DNA of 64,000 nucleotides from Gilvimarinus japonicus (GTDB taxonomy: Bacteria; Pseudomonadota; Gammaproteobacteria; Pseudomonadales; Cellvibrionaceae), in contig NZ_AP031500.1 of assembly GCF_042847215.1 (NCBI RefSeq), positions 3,162,001 through 3,226,000 of the forward strand. The letters are read 5' to 3'. The number at the start of each line of letters is the position of its first letter. Position 1 is the first letter of the stretch. The notes below the pieces were generated by a model. It was given only the letters and a program-made list of their open reading frames with translations, did no database searches and had not been told where the DNA came from. Below, one piece after another: positions 45,171 through 54,384 of the stretch. The position numbers and the translations under genes are program-made.

Positions 45171-45251
45171 GAATATCCAGTCTTTAAGTCAGTTAGTCAG
45201 GCAAAGGGTTGGTAAAGTGTAACGCAAAGACACCGTGGACGGCAGCTTTGC

Positions 45252-46064
45252 TCAATCTTTCACAAGGTGGCTGTTGTAAACACCCACCGCCGGAAGCTGC
45301 TCGCGCACACGATTGACCTCCTGCTCGTCAGTTAGCGGACCAATACGCACCCGATACAAGGGTTTGGCCGCGTTAAACTCACTGATAAACACCCGAGAAT
45401 TCATCGACGACGCCACCTTATCGCGCAAGCGCTTGGCGCTCGCCGCGCTGGAAAACGCCCCCACCTGCAGGTAAAAACCATCGGCGTGACTCGCGGGGCG
45501 ATCATCGGGCTTCAGAGGTGGCGGTGGCGTATCACCCGGCACAATAATCTCTACCTCAACCGGTCCGGTGCCGGTTTTAGAAATTCCCAGGCGCTGCGCG
45601 GCAGCGTAGCTTAAATCGATAATACGCCCCTGATGAAACGGGCCGCGGTCATTGACCCGCACCACCACACTGCGGCCGTTTTTTAGGTGGGTAACCCGCA
45701 CATAGGACGGAATCGGCAGGGTTTTATGGGCGGCCGTCATGGCGTACATATCGTAGGTTTCACCATTGGAGGTTTTGTGCCCATGAAACTTTTTACCATA
45801 CCAGGAGGCATTACCACGCTCTTTATAACTGGACTCATCCTCAATTAGATAATAGGTTTTGCCCAATACGGTATACGGGTTTTTGTTGCCGGCGCGAGTG
45901 CGGGGCTCCACCTTCGGCACGGCATCGGGAACATGGGATAAATCCACTTCACGGTCCGGCCCGACATCCTGATCGATATGATAGCGGCTAGGCGGTTTAC
46001 TGCTGTTACTGGAGCAGCCCGCTAAGATCACAACAGCTAAAGCCAACCACCATACTTTATTCAC
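45252..46064 (-). CDS. rlpA: Rare lipoprotein A, septal-ring peptidoglycan hydrolase
   Basis: RlpA is an outer-membrane lipoprotein with a double-psi beta-barrel and a SPOR domain that binds denuded glycan at division sites; in P. aeruginosa it is a lytic transglycosylase. The catalytic-type region is GNASWYGKKFHGHKTSNGE and VVVRVNDRGPFHQGRIIDLS; the SPOR domain is the last 80 residues (FYLQVGAFSSAASAKRL). The longest frame begins at 46208, but the GTG at 46064 gives a lipoprotein signal with lipobox VILAGC and has GGAGG five bases upstream. It overlaps the mltB stop by eight bases. Confidence 0.92.
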   Translation of the reverse strand: MNKVWWLALAVVILAGCSSNSSKPPSRYHIDQDVGPDREVDLSHVPDAVPKVEPRTRAGNKNPYTVLGKTYYLIEDESSYKERGNASWYGKKFHGHKTSNGETYDMYAMTAAHKTLPIPSYVRVTHLKNGRSVVVRVNDRGPFHQGRIIDLSYAAAQRLGISKTGTGPVEVEIIVPGDTPPPPLKPDDRPASHADGFYLQVGAFSSAASAKRLRDKVASSMNSRVFISEFNAAKPLYRVRIGPLTDEQEVNRVREQLPAVGVYNSHLVKD

Positions 46065-47079
46065 GCGCACCTCCACTCTCGCGGTGCGCCCGCGCAATTG
46101 CCTCGGCCAACTGGTGCACCGCCATAGCGTACATATGGCTGCGATTGTAACGCGTAATGACGTAAAAATTGTTAAACCCCAACCAGTATTCATCGCCCAA
46201 TGCGCCATCGAGCTTAACCGCCAGCGCTTTCACCTCAGAGGGAACATGACGAATAGGTTGCAGACCCGCCTCGCGCCATTGCCCAATGGTGCGCTCGGGC
46301 GGCACGATTTGGTTAAACACGATAGCGCTATCTAACGTATCGTCAGGGCGCGCGCGCAGCGTCACAAGCTCACCGCGCTGCCAGCCATGACTTTTAAAAT
46401 AATTTGCCACGCTGCCAATAGCGTCGGTTAAGTTTTCCCAAATATCCGGTAAGTCATCGCCGTCAAAATCCACTGCGTAGTGCCGGTAACTGGAAGGCAT
46501 AAACTGCCCAAAACCCATTGCCCCGGCATAAGATCCCTTATGGGCCAGGGGGTCTTGCTGATGCTCACGGGTGAGCAACAGGTACTGCTCAAGCTCGCGG
46601 GTAAAAAACTCACTGCGCGGCGGGTAGTTAAACGCCAGGGTGCTCAGGGCATCCATCACCCGGTAGTTGCCAGTAATGCGCCCATACAATGTTTCAACAC
46701 CAATAATGGCAACAATATACTCCGCCGGTACGCCAAACTCTTGCTCAGCACGAGCCAACGCCTCGGCGTTATCGCGCCAAAAGGTTACGCCACCTTCAAT
46801 GCGCGCCTCTTTAATAAAAATTTTGCGGTAGTCGGCCCAGCTTTTGGTTTTTTCGGCCGGTCGGGATATCGCATCGAGAATCGGTTGACGCTTCTCGGCT
46901 TGCGCAAATAACGCCTGTAGCGACTCGCGCGTAAAATTGTGCTCACTCACCATACGCTCGATAAACACTTGCGCCTCTGGGCTCTGCGTGTAATCCGCGT
47001 GGGCAGCACTTGCTAACAACAACACCGGCAACCACCAGTGCCAGACACGGGCAACCGACCTACAACGAGTAAACAGCAA
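46057..47079 (-). CDS. mltB: Lytic murein transglycosylase B
   Basis: MltB is a family 3 lytic transglycosylase that cleaves glycan strands to anhydromuropeptides. The catalytic Glu is in IIGVETLYGRITGNYRVMDALSTLAF, and QFMPSSYRHYAVDFDGDDLPDIW is the family hallmark. A signal peptide ends near ASAAHA, without a lipobox Cys, so it is soluble in the periplasm. No ATG precedes the signal peptide: the longest frame starts at a TTG at 47094, while AGGAGG lies four bases before a second TTG at 47079, which I prefer. The product is 340 residues. Confidence 0.92.
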   Translation of the reverse strand: MLFTRCRSVARVWHWWLPVLLLASAAHADYTQSPEAQVFIERMVSEHNFTRESLQALFAQAEKRQPILDAISRPAEKTKSWADYRKIFIKEARIEGGVTFWRDNAEALARAEQEFGVPAEYIVAIIGVETLYGRITGNYRVMDALSTLAFNYPPRSEFFTRELEQYLLLTREHQQDPLAHKGSYAGAMGFGQFMPSSYRHYAVDFDGDDLPDIWENLTDAIGSVANYFKSHGWQRGELVTLRARPDDTLDSAIVFNQIVPPERTIGQWREAGLQPIRHVPSEVKALAVKLDGALGDEYWLGFNNFYVITRYNRSHMYAMAVHQLAEAIARAHRESGGARE

Positions 47080-47133
47080 AGTGCCTCCTGACAAGCTCTA
47101 TAGATAAACAAACACGGTATTCGCCCGCCATAG

Positions 47134-48279
47134 CTAACGGATTACCTTGCGCGGCTCGGTGGCAATCGCCATTAAAATCCCAAAACCCGCCAGCAAAGTC
47201 ACAATTGAGGTCCCCCCCTGACTTACTAGCGGCAGGGGAACACCCACCACCGGCAACAAACCGGACACCATACCGATATTAACGAACACATAGACAAAAA
47301 AGGTCAACGTAATACTGGCCGCTAATAAGCGACCAAAGCTGTCTTGCGCACGCACAGCAATCAACATGCCGCGCAGCACGACCAAAATATAAAGGGCCAG
47401 CAACACCAGCACGCCAATCAGGCCAAACTCTTCCGCCAATACCGCGATAATAAAATCAGTGTGCCCTTCCGGCAAAAAATCGAGGTGCGATTGAGTGCCG
47501 TGCAGCCAGCCTTTACCCGGCACGCCACCAGAGCCAATCGCGGTTTTAGATTGAATGATATTCCAACCCGCCCCCAAACGGTCAGCTTCGGGGTTAAGCA
47601 GTGTCAGCACACGTTTTTTTTGGTAATCGTGCAAGACAAAATGCCACAGCGGCCACAGGCTCGCCAATAAAACCGTCACCGCCGCAAGTATGTAGCGCCA
47701 CGACAAACCGGCAAAAAACAGCACCATCAAACCTGAGGCGGCCACCAAAATTGAGGTGCCTAAGTCCGGCTGTTTAATAATAAGTACGGTAGGCACGGCC
47801 ACCAACGCGAGGGTCCAAAATACATGTTTAAACACCGGGGGCAAATGTCGTTGCCCAAGATAAGCGGCAATCGTCATGGGCATTGCCAACTTCATCACTT
47901 CCGAGGGCTGAAAACGAAAACTGCCCAAGCTTAGCCAGCGCTGCGCGCCCTTAGCGCCAACCCCGTGTAACACCACCAACACCAATAAAACCACCCCTAC
48001 GGCATAGGCCCAAGGAGCCATGCGGCGCATAAAATGCACAGGCACTTGCGCCACCACAATCATGACAAAATAAGCGAGCGCAAAATAAATACCTTGGCGC
48101 TTGAGCGTAGCCAGAGACTGGTCACTGGCGCTAAACAGCACCACCAGGCCGCCGGCGGTAATGGTGAGCAGCAATAATAGCAACCAAAAATCGACATGTA
48201 GGCGCTGCTGCAAGCGGTCGCGCTTGCGCAAGGCGCGATCAGACTCGGGCAGGCGACGAAGAAAGTCTTGGTTAGGCAC
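47134..48279 (-). CDS. rodA: SEDS peptidoglycan polymerase RodA
   Basis: RodA polymerises lipid II into glycan chains in the elongasome, paired with PBP2. It has about 10 membrane helices; SEDS motifs include GVGAKGAQRWLSLGSFRFQPSEVMKLAMP, DFIIAVLAEEFGLIG and the C-terminal GVPLPLVSQGGTSIVTLLAGFGILM. The GTG at 48279 starts two bases after the mrdA stop, preceded by a GGAG inside the mrdA end. The length of 381 residues is normal. Confidence 0.96.
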   Translation of the reverse strand: MPNQDFLRRLPESDRALRKRDRLQQRLHVDFWLLLLLLTITAGGLVVLFSASDQSLATLKRQGIYFALAYFVMIVVAQVPVHFMRRMAPWAYAVGVVLLVLVVLHGVGAKGAQRWLSLGSFRFQPSEVMKLAMPMTIAAYLGQRHLPPVFKHVFWTLALVAVPTVLIIKQPDLGTSILVAASGLMVLFFAGLSWRYILAAVTVLLASLWPLWHFVLHDYQKKRVLTLLNPEADRLGAGWNIIQSKTAIGSGGVPGKGWLHGTQSHLDFLPEGHTDFIIAVLAEEFGLIGVLVLLALYILVVLRGMLIAVRAQDSFGRLLAASITLTFFVYVFVNIGMVSGLLPVVGVPLPLVSQGGTSIVTLLAGFGILMAIATEPRKVIR

Positions 48280-48281
48280 TC

Positions 48282-50144
48282 TTAGGGTGACTCCTTTAGC
48301 TCGCCGTTTTCATCTAACAGCCACGCATCAAATACCCGTCGCATCACTGGTGCTGCCGCGCCAGAACCTGACTCGGCATTTTCTAACAATACCGCCAGCG
48401 CAATTTTTGGGTTTTCCAAGGGCGCAAACCCCACAAACAAAGCGTGATCCCGGTTGCGCTCACTGAGGGCGTCCGAATCGTACTCAGCGTTTTGTGCAAT
48501 CGCCACCACCTGAGCCGTACCGGATTTTCCCGCCATACGGTATTTAGCACCGTCGGCGATTCGCCGCGCGGTGCCATGCTGACCGTGCACCACCTCGGCC
48601 ATTGCCTCGACGCCGAGCTCCATGACCGAGGCTTCCACATCCACTTTCTGATCGACGATGGGCGGGCGCGGCTCGCCCCCCACCGAGGCCACCAACTGCG
48701 GCCGCAACCGCACACCGCGATGGGCAATCGTGGCCACCATAGAGGCCAGTTGCAGCGGCGTTGCCAACACATCGCCCTGACCGATCGCCACATTTAAACT
48801 GTCACCCGGATACCACGGTTCGCCACGGGCACCGCGTTTCCAGTCCCGTGAAGGCCAAATGCCGCGGCGCTCATTGGGCAAGTCGATCTCAGTTTTTTGC
48901 CCCAATCCAAACTGATAGCCAAAGCTGTGCATTTTATCGATGCCCATATTAAAACCGAGATCGTAAAAATATACATCGCACGACTCAGCAATGGCCTGCT
49001 TAAAATCGACCTTTTCGCCGTGCCCCCAACGCTTCCAATCACGATACAGCCGTGAGCTGCCTTTCAGTTTGTAATAGCCCGGATCGTATACCGTTGTCTC
49101 GGGAGTAATAATGTCGTAGTGCAAGCCGCCCATGGCTACCACCGGCTTGATGGTCGAACCCGGTGGGTACTGTCCCTGCAAAAAGCGATTAAACAAGGGT
49201 AAATCGCGAGACTGATTGAGCTGACGATAATCTTTAAAACTAATACCCGTCACAAATAAATTGGCATCAAAACTCGGCGCACTCACGGCGGCTAACACAC
49301 CGCCGGTCGCGACATCGATGGCAACCACTGCACCACGGTGTCCCTCCAGTGCGGCCAAGGCTTCTTTTTGCAGCTCGGAGTCAAGGTGCAGCGTCAGATC
49401 ACTACCAGGCTTAGGGTCACTGCTGTCCAGAATACGCAACACCCGACCCCGAGCATTAGTCTCTACGTTTTGGTAGCCCACCTCACCCAACAGCTCGGAT
49501 TCGTACGAGCGCTCTAAGCCAATCTTACCGATTGAGTGCGTGCCACTATAGCGCTGATACTCCTCGGAGCTAAACCCCGACAATTCGTTTTCATTAATAC
49601 GGCCCACGTAACCAATAGAGTGGGCAAACAGGTCACCTTCCGGGTAGTAACGCACCAGCTGCGCGTGCACCTCGACCCCGTCAAGGCGAAATTCATTAAC
49701 CGCCAGTCGCGCCAGCTCTTCCTCGGTTAAGCCAAAGCGCAGCGGCACCGCATCAAACGGTCGGCGCCGTTGACGCAGCTGATCGTTAAATTTTTCGATA
49801 TCGTTAGGGCTGATATCCACCAGCGTTGCGAGAAACTCTAGTGTCTCGGCGAGATCGGGCACCCGCTCGTGGACAATAGACAAGGTGTAGCTGGCTCGGT
49901 TTTCGGCCAGCAACTTACCATTGCGATCGTAAATAAGCCCCCGGGTAGGCGGGATAGGCAAGACATGCACGCGGTTGCGATCGGACTGAGTGACATAGTC
50001 GTCATGATGATCGACTTGCAACGAATAAAAACGCAAAATCAACATGCCCGTCAGCAGCACAATCACCACACCGGCAAACAGCGTGCGCGCAAAAAACAAA
50101 CGCGCCTCGCGGTGGTGATCTTTAAAGTGTCTCGCTTCGGACAT
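48282..50144 (-). CDS. mrdA: Penicillin-binding protein 2 (elongasome transpeptidase)
   Basis: PBP2 cross-links peptidoglycan in the Rod complex and needs RodA as polymerase. It has a single N-terminal membrane helix (FFARTLFAGVVIVLLTGMLIL), the pedestal region and the transpeptidase domain. Catalytic motifs are GSTIKPV (SxxK), ESCDVYF (SxD) and KSGTAQV. The 620-residue length is typical. The ATG at 50144 begins MSEARHFKDHHREARLF. It starts the mrdA-rodA-mltB-rlpA-dacA run and follows rlmH after about 40 bases. Confidence 0.96.
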   Translation of the reverse strand: MSEARHFKDHHREARLFFARTLFAGVVIVLLTGMLILRFYSLQVDHHDDYVTQSDRNRVHVLPIPPTRGLIYDRNGKLLAENRASYTLSIVHERVPDLAETLEFLATLVDISPNDIEKFNDQLRQRRRPFDAVPLRFGLTEEELARLAVNEFRLDGVEVHAQLVRYYPEGDLFAHSIGYVGRINENELSGFSSEEYQRYSGTHSIGKIGLERSYESELLGEVGYQNVETNARGRVLRILDSSDPKPGSDLTLHLDSELQKEALAALEGHRGAVVAIDVATGGVLAAVSAPSFDANLFVTGISFKDYRQLNQSRDLPLFNRFLQGQYPPGSTIKPVVAMGGLHYDIITPETTVYDPGYYKLKGSSRLYRDWKRWGHGEKVDFKQAIAESCDVYFYDLGFNMGIDKMHSFGYQFGLGQKTEIDLPNERRGIWPSRDWKRGARGEPWYPGDSLNVAIGQGDVLATPLQLASMVATIAHRGVRLRPQLVASVGGEPRPPIVDQKVDVEASVMELGVEAMAEVVHGQHGTARRIADGAKYRMAGKSGTAQVVAIAQNAEYDSDALSERNRDHALFVGFAPLENPKIALAVLLENAESGSGAAAPVMRRVFDAWLLDENGELKESP

Positions 50145-50185
50145 AGGGGTGTCAGATCCTACCCAGCGCTCGACGCGCCTTCGTG

Positions 50186-50656
50186 TTATTTGTGATAAGG
50201 GTGGTTATGCAAAATCGTCCACGCCCGATACAACTGCTCGGCCAGTACAATCCGTACCAATGGGTGCGGCAAAGTTAACGCCGACAATGACCAGCGCTGC
50301 TCGGCCAGTGCCAGTGCCGAGGGGGCTAAACCATTGGGCCCGCCAATCAGTAAACTGACATGGCGGCCATCCATACGCCAAGCGGCTAGTTGCTCGGCCA
50401 GCTGCTCAGTACCCCAGCTTTTGCCTTTCACATCCAGCGCAACCACCCGATCTCCTTTCCCGATGGCCGCGCGGATTGCGTCCGACTCCCGCTCCATGGC
50501 TCGCTGAATATCACTATTTTTACCGCGCGGGGCCAAGGGTAGCTCGACCAGTTCTAACTCCAGATCGCCGCGCGGCAAGCGCTTAACGTACTCGTTATAG
50601 CCCTCTTGCACCCAGCCGGGCATTTTGCTGCCCACGGCAATCAGTCGTATGCGCAT
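50186..50656 (-). CDS. rlmH: 23S rRNA (pseudouridine1915-N3)-methyltransferase
   Basis: RlmH methylates pseudouridine 1915 in helix 69, the position made by RluD, which is also encoded in this window. It is a small SPOUT methyltransferase with the knot motif LLIGGPNGLAPS and the conserved C-terminal RIVLAEQLYRAWTILHNHPYHK, which binds the substrate. The 156-residue length matches E. coli RlmH (155). It lies nine bases behind rsfS, its usual neighbour. Confidence 0.96.
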   Translation of the reverse strand: MRIRLIAVGSKMPGWVQEGYNEYVKRLPRGDLELELVELPLAPRGKNSDIQRAMERESDAIRAAIGKGDRVVALDVKGKSWGTEQLAEQLAAWRMDGRHVSLLIGGPNGLAPSALALAEQRWSLSALTLPHPLVRIVLAEQLYRAWTILHNHPYHK

Positions 50657-50665
50657 GGCTTAAGC

Positions 50666-51007
50666 CTAGTCTTCGGTGCGGTTTGCCGGCGAGACCGACC
50701 ACAGCTTCTCAAGGTCGTAAAACTCACGCGCTTCGGGCAGCATCACATGGAGCACGGTATCGCCGTAGTCCACCAGCACCCAGTCGCTGCCCTCTAACCC
50801 CTCGGACCCCAGCGGCGCCATATTGGCTTTTTTAGACTCTTCGATCACATGCACAGCCATCGAGCGGATATGGCGATTTGACGTACCCGTGGCGATAATC
50901 ATGGTGTCCATGACATCGCTTTTGTCACGCACATCTACCTCGGCGACATCGCGAGCTTTTAAATCTTCCAGAGCTTCCAAGATAAGGGCGTTGATTGAGT
51001 CTGACAT
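50666..51007 (-). CDS. rsfS: Ribosomal silencing factor RsfS
   Basis: RsfS binds ribosomal protein L14 and blocks subunit joining in starvation. The family motifs are LEDLKARDVAEVDVRDKSDVMDTMIIATGTSNRHIRSMA and GLEGSDWVLVDYGDTVLHVMLPEAREFYDLEKLW. At 113 residues it matches E. coli RsfS (105). The order nadD-rsfS-rlmH-mrdA-rodA is conserved in gammaproteobacteria. nadD ends about 57 bases upstream. Confidence 0.95.
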   Translation of the reverse strand: MSDSINALILEALEDLKARDVAEVDVRDKSDVMDTMIIATGTSNRHIRSMAVHVIEESKKANMAPLGSEGLEGSDWVLVDYGDTVLHVMLPEAREFYDLEKLWSVSPANRTED

Positions 51008-51064
51008 TGGTTACCTATTTATGTTTCGTAAAGTGCGTGTGTAAATCCAAAAGGAACGCGCGAC

Positions 51065-51715
51065 TTAACAGTCGTCTCGCGCTCCGTAAAGTTGTTGCTC
51101 GGCAATATAGCGGCGCACCGACTCGGGCAATAAAAAGCGCGTCGACAACCCCGCCGCCGTAAGTGTGCGAATTTCAGTGGCACTGATATCCAGCGCCCGT
51201 ATATCAAGGTGCACCACAGCCCCGGCAGGCGCGGCAGATAACGCTTCGGCCCCGGCGCTGTAGATGCGATCAAACTCGGCCAGCTCGCCACCAGCTGGCA
51301 ACTGATACCCCGGACGATTCACCACCAACAAATGGGCAAACGCCAACAGCTCGCGCCAGCGGTGCCACTGGGGCAACCCCAAATAGGCATCCAGCCCCAT
51401 CACTAACGTCAGGGAGCACTCGCCGCCGCGTTCGGCGCGCAGCTGCGACAAGGTGTCAACCGAGTAAGACGCGCTACCGCGCACAAGCTCCCGGTCGTCC
51501 ATTTGCAAACTGGGGTTGCCGGCAATACCCAGCGTCACCATCTGTGCGCGCCGAGCACTGGCCACCCCGGGATCAGCCCGGTGCGTTGGGATATGGCAAG
51601 GCACCAGGCGCATCTCGTCAAACCCCAGCTGCTGCACTAGATCCAGCGCCAAGCGTAAATGGCCGTTGTGCACCGGGTTAAAGGTACCGCCAAAAATGGC
51701 GACTTTTTTTCTCAC
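51065..51715 (-). CDS. nadD: Nicotinate-nucleotide adenylyltransferase
   Basis: NadD makes deamido-NAD from nicotinate mononucleotide and ATP, the step before NadE. It carries the nucleotidyltransferase motif FGGTFNPVHNGHLRLA and the ISATEIRTL version of the SxTxxR motif. The start is a GTG at 51715, as the family N-terminus RKKVAIFGGTF begins immediately. The product has 216 residues. It is followed by rsfS and preceded by proA on the same strand, a frequent order in Pseudomonas. Confidence 0.94.
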   Translation of the reverse strand: MRKKVAIFGGTFNPVHNGHLRLALDLVQQLGFDEMRLVPCHIPTHRADPGVASARRAQMVTLGIAGNPSLQMDDRELVRGSASYSVDTLSQLRAERGGECSLTLVMGLDAYLGLPQWHRWRELLAFAHLLVVNRPGYQLPAGGELAEFDRIYSAGAEALSAAPAGAVVHLDIRALDISATEIRTLTAAGLSTRFLLPESVRRYIAEQQLYGARDDC

Positions 51716-51751
51716 AGCAAAATAACTCGCAACCTGCTAGCGTCCCCCGGC

Positions 51752-53017
51752 CTAATGACGAATCTGGCCATCGCCAAAAACGATCCATTTTTGCGAGGTT
51801 AACCCTTCTAGCCCCACTGGGCCCCGGGCGTGGATTTTATCGGTCGAGATACCGATTTCGGCGCCCAAGCCGTACTCAAAGCCGTCGGCAAAGCGGGTCG
51901 AGGCGTTGATCATGACCGAGCTGGAATCCACTTCGGTAATAAAACGCCGGCCGCGGCTGTAATCTTCCGTCACGATAGATTCGGTATGCTGCGAGCTGTA
52001 ACGAGCGATATGATCCATCGCCTCTTCCAGCGATTCCACGATTTTAATAGACAGCACCGGTGCCAAGTATTCGGTCGCCCAATCCTCGTCGGAGGCGGCG
52101 TTGGCGGTAACAAGCGCGCGGGTTTTTTCACAGCCGCGCAGCTCGACGCCCTCGGCACGATAGGCATCAGCCAGGCGTGGCAAAATTGCCTCGGCTACCG
52201 CCGCATCCACCAATAGCGTCTCCATCGCGTTACACACACCGTAGCGGTGAGTTTTGGCGTTTAGCGCAATGGCAAAGGCTTTGTCGAGGTCAGCTTTGGC
52301 ATCAATGTACACATGGCAAATACCGTCTAAATGCTTGATGACCGGCACCGATGCCTCACGGGAGATCCGCTCGATTAGGCCTTTGCCGCCGCGCGGTACA
52401 ATCACATCAACAAACTCCGGCATAGTAATCAGCGCGCCCACGGCCGCACGATCGGTGGTTTGTACCACTTGCACGCAGGCCTCGGGCAACCCCGCCGCCC
52501 TAAGGCCACGGGCAATACACTCGGCAATTGCGCGATTGGAGTGAATCGCCTCACTGCCGCCACGCAAAATAGCCGCATTACCCGATTTAAGACACAAGCT
52601 CGCGGCATCGATGGTCACATTGGGGCGAGACTCATAAATAATGCCCACCACGCCCAATGGCACGCGCATTTTTCCCACTTGGATACCACTGGGGCGGTAG
52701 CTCATATCGGTAATTTCACCGCAGGGATCAGGCAGCGCCGCGACTTGGCGCAAACCTTCGATCATGCCATCAATCGTGGCGGGCTTCAGCGCCAAGCGGT
52801 CCAGCAGCGCCGCGTCCAAACCATTCTCGCGGCCGGCGTCTAAATCTTTGGCGTTTTCTGTGGCAAGCGTGTCGCGCGCGGCATCAAGCTCACGCGCCAT
52901 TGCTTGCAGCGCTTCGTTTTTAACACCGGTGCTGGCCGCTACCAGCGCCCGCGAGGCGGCGCGCGCTTCGCGCCCGACCTGAGTCATATACTCTGCTACC
53001 GAAACAGTATCCAACAT
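51752..53017 (-). CDS. proA: Gamma-glutamyl phosphate reductase
   Basis: ProA reduces gamma-glutamyl phosphate to glutamate semialdehyde in proline synthesis. Its aldehyde-dehydrogenase-like fold is recognised by PLGVVGIIYESRPNVTIDAASLCLKSGNAAILRGGSEA, VIVPRGGKGLIERI, the catalytic-Cys segment RYGVCNAMETLL and ARGPVGLEGLTSQKWIVFGDG. The longest frame begins at 53101 (28 extra residues), but the ATG at 53017 (MLDTVSVAEYM) gives 421 residues, near the normal 417. Upstream lies a palindrome at 53064-53081. Confidence 0.95.
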   Translation of the reverse strand: MLDTVSVAEYMTQVGREARAASRALVAASTGVKNEALQAMARELDAARDTLATENAKDLDAGRENGLDAALLDRLALKPATIDGMIEGLRQVAALPDPCGEITDMSYRPSGIQVGKMRVPLGVVGIIYESRPNVTIDAASLCLKSGNAAILRGGSEAIHSNRAIAECIARGLRAAGLPEACVQVVQTTDRAAVGALITMPEFVDVIVPRGGKGLIERISREASVPVIKHLDGICHVYIDAKADLDKAFAIALNAKTHRYGVCNAMETLLVDAAVAEAILPRLADAYRAEGVELRGCEKTRALVTANAASDEDWATEYLAPVLSIKIVESLEEAMDHIARYSSQHTESIVTEDYSRGRRFITEVDSSSVMINASTRFADGFEYGLGAEIGISTDKIHARGPVGLEGLTSQKWIVFGDGQIRH

Positions 53018-53362
53018 GCCGTAAACCTGTCTTTTAAAATATGCGGGAAAATAGCGGCGATTATACCTGTTTACACAGGTATTTTGCGGGTTTTGCCACA
53101 AAAGCGGGCATATTTAAACCGGACGCGAGAAAAACTTGTGTATCCAGCGCCGCCAAAGCGCATCAAGCCCATTATTTTCAGCGCCGGTTCAGGCTCAGCG
53201 GGCTACTCTAGGGTACTGCTAAATAGTTACATTAACCTTCGGACTCATAATGCCAGCCAATATTGCGCCCACCAACCACACCAGCGTCATCTGGCGAGCT
53301 TTCGAACTAAGGCTAAGGCACAGTACAATGGTCTTTCACACTCACAGCGCTGACCACAGACT
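53018..53362. other. Divergent spacer between proA and the PepSY gene, about 345 bases
   Basis: This spacer carries the regulatory signals for proA (minus) and for the PepSY/two-component operon (plus). The only structure I see is the dyad at 53064-53081. No ORF in it shows family features, and no RNA gene was recognised. Confidence 0.5.
53064..53081. promoter_or_regulatory. 7-bp-arm palindrome in the proA leader, candidate operator
   Basis: TACCTGT and ACAGGTA flank a 4-base TTAC spacer, 47 bases upstream of the proA ATG. The arms are perfect. The CTGT/ACAG half-sites recall a LexA box, but the 4-base separation is wrong (LexA needs 8), so another regulator or chance is more likely. Confidence 0.45.
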
Positions 53363-53665
53363 ATGATTCGACTCATTTGCATTATCGCGGGCCTGTTACT
53401 CGCCACTTCAATGGCCGTCGCCGCGCCGGGCGCACCCACTCTAGCGGGCCACCTTGCAAACCCGGTTGCCGCGGGCAGCGCCCAGTGTGCCATCAGCGCC
53501 GCCAAAGCAGGCCAAATTGCCAGCAAGCTATACGGCGGTAAAGTGATCGACGTAAAACAGGTAAGCGTACAGGGGCGAGCGGCGTTTCGAGTCAAGCTAC
53601 TGCAAAGCAACGGCCGCATCCACTCGGTGCTTATCGACGCAGGCAACGGCCGGCCACTGCAATAA
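53363..53665 (+). CDS. Small secreted PepSY-domain protein
   Basis: This 100-residue protein has a signal peptide (LICIIAGLLLATSMAVAAPG) and a single PepSY-like domain (AAKAGQIASKLYGGKVIDVKQVSVQGRAAFRVKLLQSNGRIHSVLIDAGNGRPLQ). PepSY domains are often periplasmic inhibitors or ligands of peptidases and sensors. It lies 25 bases upstream of a two-component system in the same direction, a common arrangement, so it may modulate or be a target of that kinase; this is inference. No other function can be stated. Confidence 0.82.
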   Translation: MIRLICIIAGLLLATSMAVAAPGAPTLAGHLANPVAAGSAQCAISAAKAGQIASKLYGGKVIDVKQVSVQGRAAFRVKLLQSNGRIHSVLIDAGNGRPLQ

Positions 53666-53690
53666 CCACTCAAACCACAAGGGATGCTTT

Positions 53691-54383
53691 ATGCGCTTAC
53701 TGATTGTCGAGGATGACAGCGCACTGCGCACTGAGCTGGTCCGCCAGCTAAGCGTGGAAGGTTACGCGGTCGATGGCGCCAGTGATGGCCGCGATGGCCT
53801 GTTTATGGCCAGCGAATACGATTATGACTTGGCAATTATCGACCTTGGCCTGCCCGAGATTGACGGCCTTAGCCTAATCGCCCAGTTGCGTGCCAATGGC
53901 CGCGATGCGCCCGTTTTGGTACTCACCGCTCGCGACGCGTGGCAGGACAAAGTCAAGGGGCTTGAGGCCGGCGCCGATGATTACCTTACCAAGCCGTTTC
54001 ACCCCGAGGAGCTGCGCGCACGAGTACAAGCATTATTGCGCCGCGCTCACGGCGCCGCGCAAAACCGGTTGGCGTTTGGCCCTTTAAGTATCGACACCGA
54101 TGCCAAAACCGTCGCCCTCGAAGAGCGGCCCATCGAGCTCACCAGTTACGAGTACAACACCTTACTGTATTTAGCGCTCAACGCCGGAAAAACGCTGTCC
54201 AAAACCGAGCTCACCGAACACCTTTACGCGCAAGATTACGACCGCGACAGCAACGTCATCGAGGTATTTATTGGGCGGCTGCGCAAAAAGCTCGACCCCG
54301 ACGGCAGCCTCACCCCCATCAGCACTCTGCGCGGTTTGGGGTATCGCTTTAACCTAACCCCCAACTCAAGCCGAGAGCCTTAA
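53691..54383 (+). CDS. OmpR/PhoP-type response regulator
   Basis: The receiver domain has the acidic pair in VEDDSALR, phospho-acceptor Asp51 (IIDLGLPEIDGLS) and the switch Lys in LTKPFHPEEL. The C-terminal winged-helix DNA-binding domain (ELTSYEYNTLLYLALNAGKTLSKTELTEHLYAQDYDRDSNVIEVFIGRLRKKL) ends with TLRGLGYRF. The sequence is closest in pattern to PhoP/QseB-like regulators. An AAGGG site precedes the ATG. The sensor kinase gene starts two bases after its stop. Targets are not deducible; PhoP identity is suggestive only. Confidence 0.9.
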   Translation: MRLLIVEDDSALRTELVRQLSVEGYAVDGASDGRDGLFMASEYDYDLAIIDLGLPEIDGLSLIAQLRANGRDAPVLVLTARDAWQDKVKGLEAGADDYLTKPFHPEELRARVQALLRRAHGAAQNRLAFGPLSIDTDAKTVALEERPIELTSYEYNTLLYLALNAGKTLSKTELTEHLYAQDYDRDSNVIEVFIGRLRKKLDPDGSLTPISTLRGLGYRFNLTPNSSREP

Positions 54384-54384
54384 C

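Noticed and set aside
53064..53081. LexA box upstream of proA
   Set aside because: CTGT and ACAG are four bases apart; LexA sites need eight, so this is a different dyad.
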